DNA from: JANNAV01 sp031384695
Lineage (GTDB): Bacteria > Pseudomonadota > Alphaproteobacteria > Rhodobacterales > Rhodobacteraceae
DNA: 7,000 bases
Assembly: GCA_031384695.1 (NCBI GenBank)
Contig: JANNAV010000090.1
Location: 1-7,000, forward strand
Direction of reading: 5' to 3'
Position numbers and translations under genes: made by a program. Positions 4,101 through 7,000 of the stretch are shown here, one piece after another (the stretch's first letter is position 1; every line of letters starts with the position of its first letter). The notes below the pieces were generated by a model. The model was not told the origin of the DNA and searched no databases. It saw only the letters and a program-made list of their open reading frames with translations.

Positions 4101-7000
4101 ACCGCCGCTCGCCCCGAAGTGCCGCAATCCGGCCCGCAGGTTCCGCCAGCATCTCCTCCACCACCTGCTCGCCCAACCGCGCAAGCCCCTTGGCCCCCGG
4201 CAACACCAGATCCAGCGTCGATACCGTCACCCCCGGCAATTCCCGTCCGATCACCAGCGCCGGCCCCATCACCGTGGCCTTCTCCGGGTTCGCCAACCCC
4301 TCGCCGCGCACCTGCACAGCCCCCGTCGTCACCACCGTCAGATGAGCCGGGCGCGGCAGGTTCTCCTCCGCCATGGCTTGGGCCAGAAACAACAGCGCAT
4401 AAAACCCCTGCTCCAGATTGCGGTGAAAGAAACTCGATCCCGGCCTGAATGCCTCGCGCCCCGTCACCAGCCAGAAATGCCCGATCCGCCCCGGCACCCG
4501 CCCCTGCGCCACCAGATCGCGGATCAGCAGATCATAGCCCTCGCGCCCGCGCTCCGGCGACAGAAAGTACCCCTCCGCCCCGTCGCGCCCGAAACTAACC
4601 GCCGCCCGCACCGTCACCACCCGGTGCCCTGCCGCCCGCAACCGCGCCACAACCGCCGCCCCCAGCCCCTCGGTATCCAGAAACACCAACCAGCTTTGCA
4701 CGGGCGCGCCCGCCAGATCGCCCTCCAGATCAAAGCCGCTCGCCGCGGGCCGCCAATGCGGCTGCCAGCCCCACGCCGCCATATCCTCCACGCGCGCGGG
4801 CAACGCGGCCTCGCGCACCTCCGCCCGGCCCGGCGCGATGAAATAGGTCTTGCGCTGAAATGCATAGCCCGGCAGTGGCACCCGCCGCCGTTTGCCCCCC
4901 GCCCAGACCGGCTCCCAGTCCACCGCCACCCCACAAGCCCAAAGCCGTGCTATACATCCCAGATGCCAGGCATCATCCGCCATAACCTGCTCAGGATGGC
5001 GCAGCGCCGCAATCACCTGGCCCCCACTCACCCCATTGGCCTGCGCCAGCGATGACAGCGCCCGCCCCGGCCCCATCTCAACATAAACCCGCGCAGGCTC
5101 CGCCATCAGATGCGCCATGCAAGCCTGAAACTGCACCGTGCCGCGCAGATGCGCCGTCCAATACTCCGCACTCGTAGCCTCCGCCGCCGTCAGCACCGCA
5201 CCGGAGCGGTTCGAGATGATCGGCACCCTGGGCGGCGACAGCTTTATCCCCTGCAAGAACGCCCGGAACCGCGCTAGTATCGGCTCCAGCATCCGCGAAT
5301 GCGCCGCGATATTGATGGCAATCCGCTGCGTCTCCACCCCTGACGCCGCCAACACAGCCGCCAGCGCGTCCAACGCCAAATCCGGCCCCGAAACCACGCA
5401 CAACCCCGGCGCGTTCACCGAGGCCAGATCCAGATCGCCGGTGATATGCGCCGCCAACTCCGCCTCCGCCATCGGCACCGACAGCATCCCCCCCGCCGCA
5501 ATCGTATCAAACAACGTGCCCCGCAGATGCACCAGCCCGATGCAATCAGCAAAACTCATCACCCCCGCCACGCAAGCCGCCGTATTCTCGCCCATCGAAT
5601 GGCCAACCAGCAGCGCAGGCACCACCCCCCAGCTGATGAACAACTGCGCCAGCGCATATTCGGTGATCATGATCAGCGGCAGTTGCACCGAAGGCCGCTT
5701 CAACCGCTCCGCAGCCTCTGCCTCCGCCCCCGGCTCGGGCAGCCACAACGCCCGGATATCGTAATCCAGCTTCGGTTGCAGAATGGCCAGCCCCTGATCC
5801 ATCCAGTCGGCAAACACCGGCTCGGTCGCATACAAATCGCGCGCCATCCCGGCGTATTGCGCGCCACCACCGGGGAACATGAACACCACCTCGGGCGCAT
5901 CCCCCAGATGATCATGGCTGAACACCCGGCGCGGATCGCCCGCCTCCAGCAAGCCTGCGGCCTCAACATGGCTCGCCGCCACCAGCACCCGCCGCTTGTC
6001 AAACGCCCGCCGACCCTCTTTCAGCGTATAGGCCACATCCGCCAGCGCCTGCTCCGGGTGCGCCCGCAAATGCACAGCCAACCGCGCGCAAGCCGCATCC
6101 AGCGCCGCCTTTGAGCGTGCCGAGATCACCAGCGGCTGAAACGGCCAGATGCTTGGCTGCGCACCGGCCAAAGGCGCTTCCTGCACCACCACATGCGCAT
6201 TGGTCCCCCCCACGCCCAGCGCATTCACCCCCGCCACCCGCACGCCATCGCTAACCCAATCCACCAGCCGGTCATTCACCCGGAAGGGCGAGCCTGCAAA
6301 TTCAATCGCCGGGTTCGCCGCCTCATACCCAAGGCTCGGCGGCACCTGCCGGTGATGCAGCGCCAGCGCCACCTTGATCAGCCCCGCCACCCCCGCCGCC
6401 GTATCCGTATGCCCGATGTTGGTTTTCACCGACCCAATCGCGCAATGCCCCACCACATCGGTGGTTTCCCGAAACGCCGAAGTCAGCGCCGCCACTTCAA
6501 TCGGATCGCCCAGATAGGTGCCGGTGCCGTGGCACTCCACATAGCTGACCTGCCCCCCCGAAACCCCCGCCACCGCCTGCGCCTCGGCAATCGCCCGCGC
6601 CTGCCCCTCAACCGAAGGTGCCAGATACCCCGCCTTCGCCGCCCCGTCATTGTTGACAGCCGAGCCCTTGATCACCGCCCAGATATGATCCCCATCCGCC
6701 ACCGCATCCTTCAGGCGGCGCAAAACCACCGCACCCGCACCCGAGCCGAACACTGTGCCCTGCGCGCGGTGATCAAAGGCATGGCAATGCCCGTCGGGCG
6801 ACAATATCTCGCCCTCGGTGAACAGATACCCGCGGTTCTGCGGCAACTCTATGGTCACGCCGCCCGCCAGCGCCATATCGCACTCGCCGTTCAACAGCGC
6901 CTGCACCGCGTAATGCACCGCCACCAAAGAGGTGGAACAGGCCGTCTGCACCGAGATGCTGGGGCCACGCAGATCGAAGATATGGCTTACCCTTGTGGCC
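1141..7000 (-). CDS. Type I polyketide synthase, KS-AT-KR-DH-carrier-TE, 5'-partial
   Basis: This is a multidomain type I polyketide synthase that extends a carrier-bound acyl chain by one unit, processes the beta-keto group and releases the chain. The frame is open from the window edge to the TGA at 1143-1141, giving 1952 residues; the true start lies upstream. The domains in order are KS (to about residue 274), KS-AT linker (about 285-350), AT (about 370-665), KR (about 741-1195), DH (about 1224-1484), a KR-end-like segment (about 1516-1556), carrier protein (about 1582-1656) and TE (about 1684-1941). I see no methyltransferase or enoylreductase. A C-terminal TE marks a chain-terminating module. 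The carrier is of NRPS type, which suggests a hybrid pathway. The glycosyltransferase start overlaps the stop codon, so the two are co-translated. The GTG at 6951-6949 is an internal valine of the KS active-site region, not a start: the frame upstream of it encodes the conserved KS sequence TRVSHIFDLRGPSIS. No frameshift or missing catalytic residue was seen. The extender unit and final product are unknown. Confidence 0.95.
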   Translation of the reverse strand, partial: ATRVSHIFDLRGPSISVQTACSTSLVAVHYAVQALLNGECDMALAGGVTIELPQNRGYLFTEGEILSPDGHCHAFDHRAQGTVFGSGAGAVVLRRLKDAVADGDHIWAVIKGSAVNNDGAAKAGYLAPSVEGQARAIAEAQAVAGVSGGQVSYVECHGTGTYLGDPIEVAALTSAFRETTDVVGHCAIGSVKTNIGHTDTAAGVAGLIKVALALHHRQVPPSLGYEAANPAIEFAGSPFRVNDRLVDWVSDGVRVAGVNALGVGGTNAHVVVQEAPLAGAQPSIWPFQPLVISARSKAALDAACARLAVHLRAHPEQALADVAYTLKEGRRAFDKRRVLVAASHVEAAGLLEAGDPRRVFSHDHLGDAPEVVFMFPGGGAQYAGMARDLYATEPVFADWMDQGLAILQPKLDYDIRALWLPEPGAEAEAAERLKRPSVQLPLIMITEYALAQLFISWGVVPALLVGHSMGENTAACVAGVMSFADCIGLVHLRGTLFDTIAAGGMLSVPMAEAELAAHITGDLDLASVNAPGLCVVSGPDLALDALAAVLAASGVETQRIAINIAAHSRMLEPILARFRAFLQGIKLSPPRVPIISNRSGAVLTAAEATSAEYWTAHLRGTVQFQACMAHLMAEPARVYVEMGPGRALSSLAQANGVSGGQVIAALRHPEQVMADDAWHLGCIARLWACGVAVDWEPVWAGGKRRRVPLPGYAFQRKTYFIAPGRAEVREAALPARVEDMAAWGWQPHWRPAASGFDLEGDLAGAPVQSWLVFLDTEGLGAAVVARLRAAGHRVVTVRAAVSFGRDGAEGYFLSPERGREGYDLLIRDLVAQGRVPGRIGHFWLVTGREAFRPGSSFFHRNLEQGFYALLFLAQAMAEENLPRPAHLTVVTTGAVQVRGEGLANPEKATVMGPALVIGRELPGVTVSTLDLVLPGAKGLARLGEQVVEEMLAEPAGRIAALRGERRFELGLKASALPDLGPEVAEALPQGAHVLITGGFGGIGLTIAEDLIRRCGAKITLIARRALPERGAWQGYLAGHAVGDPVARRILALQRLEALGGDIHVTAADVCNLQEMQAARDAAVARFGRVQVVIHAAGVVDDGPLMTKTPAEVEEVFAPKLHGTLILDRLFPDGAVDLMVLFASTSTVTGPAGQIDYVAANAFLNAYAASRAGGRTRVLALNWGIWSGVGMAAEALGAKVASPAVPVQAAMLDSAGFDAQGNRVFTARYGMDRWVLDGHRTAAGQALIPGTGIVEIAAEAMAAQGEGSAFEVRDMYFFRPLDVADGAARDIRVRLVRTDEGYGFELRSGVVHQGRVGWQLHAAARVMPLAGVARPLDVQAVAARLPEAEVGQGLASPQEAHLRFGPRWRVLQSRALGAREGLARLTLPAAFRGDMAAGWLLHPALMDMATGWAMGLIAGYRPDHLWVPVSYGRIRVYGALPCDIVSWVRSAAANRAEAAGASFDITLATPEGVVCVEIEGFSIRKLDGALSFAAADPRGLEFDEGPGVKTVSPAGERLLQAFSQGIRPEEGALAFQRALGVRGAQVYVSSLDLPGLVRQTSAVEAARAEGQSFERPDLDTAYVAPRNDVERVLTGFWQDLLGVAQVGVEDSFFDLGGHSLIAVRLFAMVKKAYRVDFPISVLFEAPTIARCAAMISAEIGDSAVQAAPVRRFTHLVPMHQGEGGARAPFFLVAGMFGNVLNLRHLAQLIGGDRPFYGLQARGLYGDAAPHDTIAEAAADYIAELRQVQAKGPYLLGGFSGGGLTAWEMSRQLEALGEEVAVLVLLDTPLPVRPALSRRDKAMIKLAEIRRKGLGYLVEWARARWEWERRKRDPAAQAEGETQFHNAAIEAAFRAALPGYQLPRRQGATVLFRPPLDKHWQVSAGQWVSAGKEYVFGDNDLTGHAPKLEVIEVPGDHDSMVLEPNVRVMAARLRAVIARAEVVVEAVPFAEAAE
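1152..1155 (-). promoter_or_regulatory. Ribosome binding site of the glycosyltransferase, inside the synthase 3' end
   Basis: The minus strand reads GAGG, then seven bases, then the ATG at 1144-1142. The site lies in the last codons of the synthase gene and supports this ATG as the start. With the ATGA overlap it points to translational coupling or reinitiation. Confidence 0.45.
1177..1950 (-). other. Type I thioesterase, chain release domain
   Basis: This alpha/beta-hydrolase domain releases the finished chain by hydrolysis or cyclisation. The nucleophile is S1758 in GGFSGGG. The acid is probably D1785 in VLVLLDTPLP and the base is H1915 in PGDHDSM. A basic, tryptophan-rich helical stretch at about residues 1795-1835 (RRKGLGYLVEWARARWEWER) sits where the lid of such enzymes is found. 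It is fused to the C-terminus, so this protein is expected to be the last extension step. Linear versus cyclic release cannot be told from sequence alone. Confidence 0.93.
2032..2256 (-). other. Carrier protein domain, PCP-like
   Basis: This domain tethers the growing chain through phosphopantetheine. The attachment serine is S1618 in DLGGHSLIAV. The lead-in YVAPRNDVERVLTGFWQDLLGV and the LGGHSL core are typical of NRPS peptidyl carrier domains; canonical PKS acyl carriers usually read GxDSL. A phosphopantetheinyl transferase, not seen here, would be needed for activation. Confidence 0.93.
2332..2454 (-). other. KR C-terminal-like segment downstream of the DH
   Basis: Residues about 1516-1556 contain GIRPEEGALAFQRALG followed by AQVYVSSLDLPGLV. 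This resembles the helix-strand tail that in ordinary modules follows the WGxW block of the KR directly (pattern GI-P-G-A-L, then QV-VS-DL). Here the DH lies between that block and this tail. The resemblance was judged by eye; the segment could instead be an unrelated linker to the carrier domain. Confidence 0.5.
2548..3330 (-). other. Dehydratase-type double-hotdog domain placed after the KR
   Basis: This is a polyketide synthase dehydratase fold, which normally removes water from the beta-hydroxyacyl chain to give an enoyl chain. The first hotdog carries catalytic H1238 in LDGHRTAAGQALIPGTG. The spacing H-x4-G-x4-P is one residue longer than the classical H-x3-G-x4-P. The FGPRW block at about 1363 corresponds to the YGP motif, and the second hotdog carries D1406 in LHPALMD. 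With both His and Asp kept, dehydration is the likely activity; isomerisation or oxa-cyclisation, as known for some DH-like domains located after KRs, is an alternative. The classical module order puts the DH before the KR, so this placement is unusual. Confidence 0.85.
3415..4779 (-). other. Ketoreductase domain (structural plus catalytic halves)
   Basis: This NADPH-dependent short-chain dehydrogenase domain reduces the beta-keto group to a hydroxyl. A structural half (about residues 741-985) precedes the catalytic half. The cofactor loop is TGGFGGIG at 996-1003. The catalytic set is K1119 in APKLHG, S1143 in FASTS, Y1156 in GQIDYVAAN and N1160, so the domain should be active. The B-type marker normally written LDD reads VDD at 1099-1101 within HAAGVVDD, and the A-type tryptophan before the catalytic Tyr is absent, which favours a B-type (D-configured) alcohol. 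The block LNWGIWSGVGMA follows at about 1180-1191. The usual C-terminal tail of the fold seems to lie beyond the next domain. Confidence 0.93.
4957..5892 (-). other. Acyltransferase domain, extender specificity unclear
   Basis: This domain loads a dicarboxylic acyl-CoA extender onto the carrier. It opens with FMFPGGGAQYAGM at about residue 373 and carries the catalytic serine S468 in GHSMGEN. The partner histidine is H567 in the motif IAAHS, and the domain closes with EMGPGRALSSLA at about 641-652. The specificity tetrad that is usually HAFH for malonyl-CoA or YASH for methylmalonyl-CoA is IAAH here, and the residue after the active serine is Met. Neither standard rule applies cleanly; malonyl-CoA is the default guess. 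Because the AT is in cis, this is not a trans-AT module. Confidence 0.92.
6178..7000 (-). other. Ketosynthase domain, N-terminus outside window
   Basis: This domain performs decarboxylative Claisen condensation of the upstream acyl chain with the extender unit on the carrier. The nucleophilic cysteine is C21 in TACSTS. The two catalytic histidines are H157 in HGTGT and H197 in NIGH, so the Cys-His-His triad is complete and the cysteine is not replaced by Gln or Ser as in loading-type KS domains. The closing GVNALGVGGTNAHVVVQ block at about residues 257-273 is also present. The first third of the domain and any upstream domains lie beyond 7000, so it cannot be said what feeds this KS. Confidence 0.95.

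Noticed and set aside
3557..5055. Plus-strand open frames of 262 and 390 codons opposite the KR and the AT-KR linker.
   Set aside because: Both are antisense shadows of the synthase, rich in Ser/Ala/Pro or Arg/Pro/His, and they overlap each other in different frames.
6949..6951. GTG as a possible start of the synthase gene.
   Set aside because: It falls five codons before the KS active-site cysteine, and the frame upstream to the window edge continues the conserved KS sequence (TRVSHIFDLRGPSIS). It is an internal valine and the real start is outside the window.

Overview
The window is a GC-rich stretch in which essentially every base codes on the minus strand. It reads as the downstream part of a modular polyketide, or hybrid polyketide/nonribosomal-peptide, biosynthetic operon. 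High GC, G/C-ending codons and the style of the domains suggest an alphaproteobacterium, possibly Rhodobacteraceae-like. That placement is an inference from composition and protein flavour; no marker gene is present.

Layout, read in the direction of transcription (right to left). (1) 7000-1141: the 3' 5.86 kb of a type I polyketide synthase gene whose 5' end lies beyond the window. The visible 1952 residues encode the C-terminal two thirds of a ketosynthase (KS), then acyltransferase (AT), ketoreductase (KR), a dehydratase-type double-hotdog (DH) placed after the KR, a peptidyl-carrier-like carrier protein and a terminal thioesterase (TE). All expected catalytic residues are present. (2) 1144-173: a complete 323-residue family 2 glycosyltransferase whose ATG overlaps the synthase stop codon (ATGA). 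(3) 168-1: the first 56 codons of a further gene, 4 bases after the glycosyltransferase stop, with the look of a formyltransferase-type N-terminus.

How they may work together: the synthase adds one ketide unit to an upstream-derived chain, reduces and probably dehydrates the beta-carbon, and releases the product through its own TE. It is therefore probably the last station of an assembly line. The glycosyltransferase is so tightly coupled that it probably acts on the same product or a carrier-linked precursor. The third gene may be a tailoring enzyme or the start of another multidomain synthetase. The product cannot be named from this window.

There is no RNA gene, mobile element, CRISPR array, promoter or terminator that I can support, and no intergenic gap longer than 4 bases. 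The most notable feature is the synthase architecture: the DH follows the KR, and a segment resembling the usual KR C-terminal end appears after the DH, as if the DH were inserted into the KR. Residue numbers for the synthase count from its first complete codon in the window (6999-6997 = residue 1).
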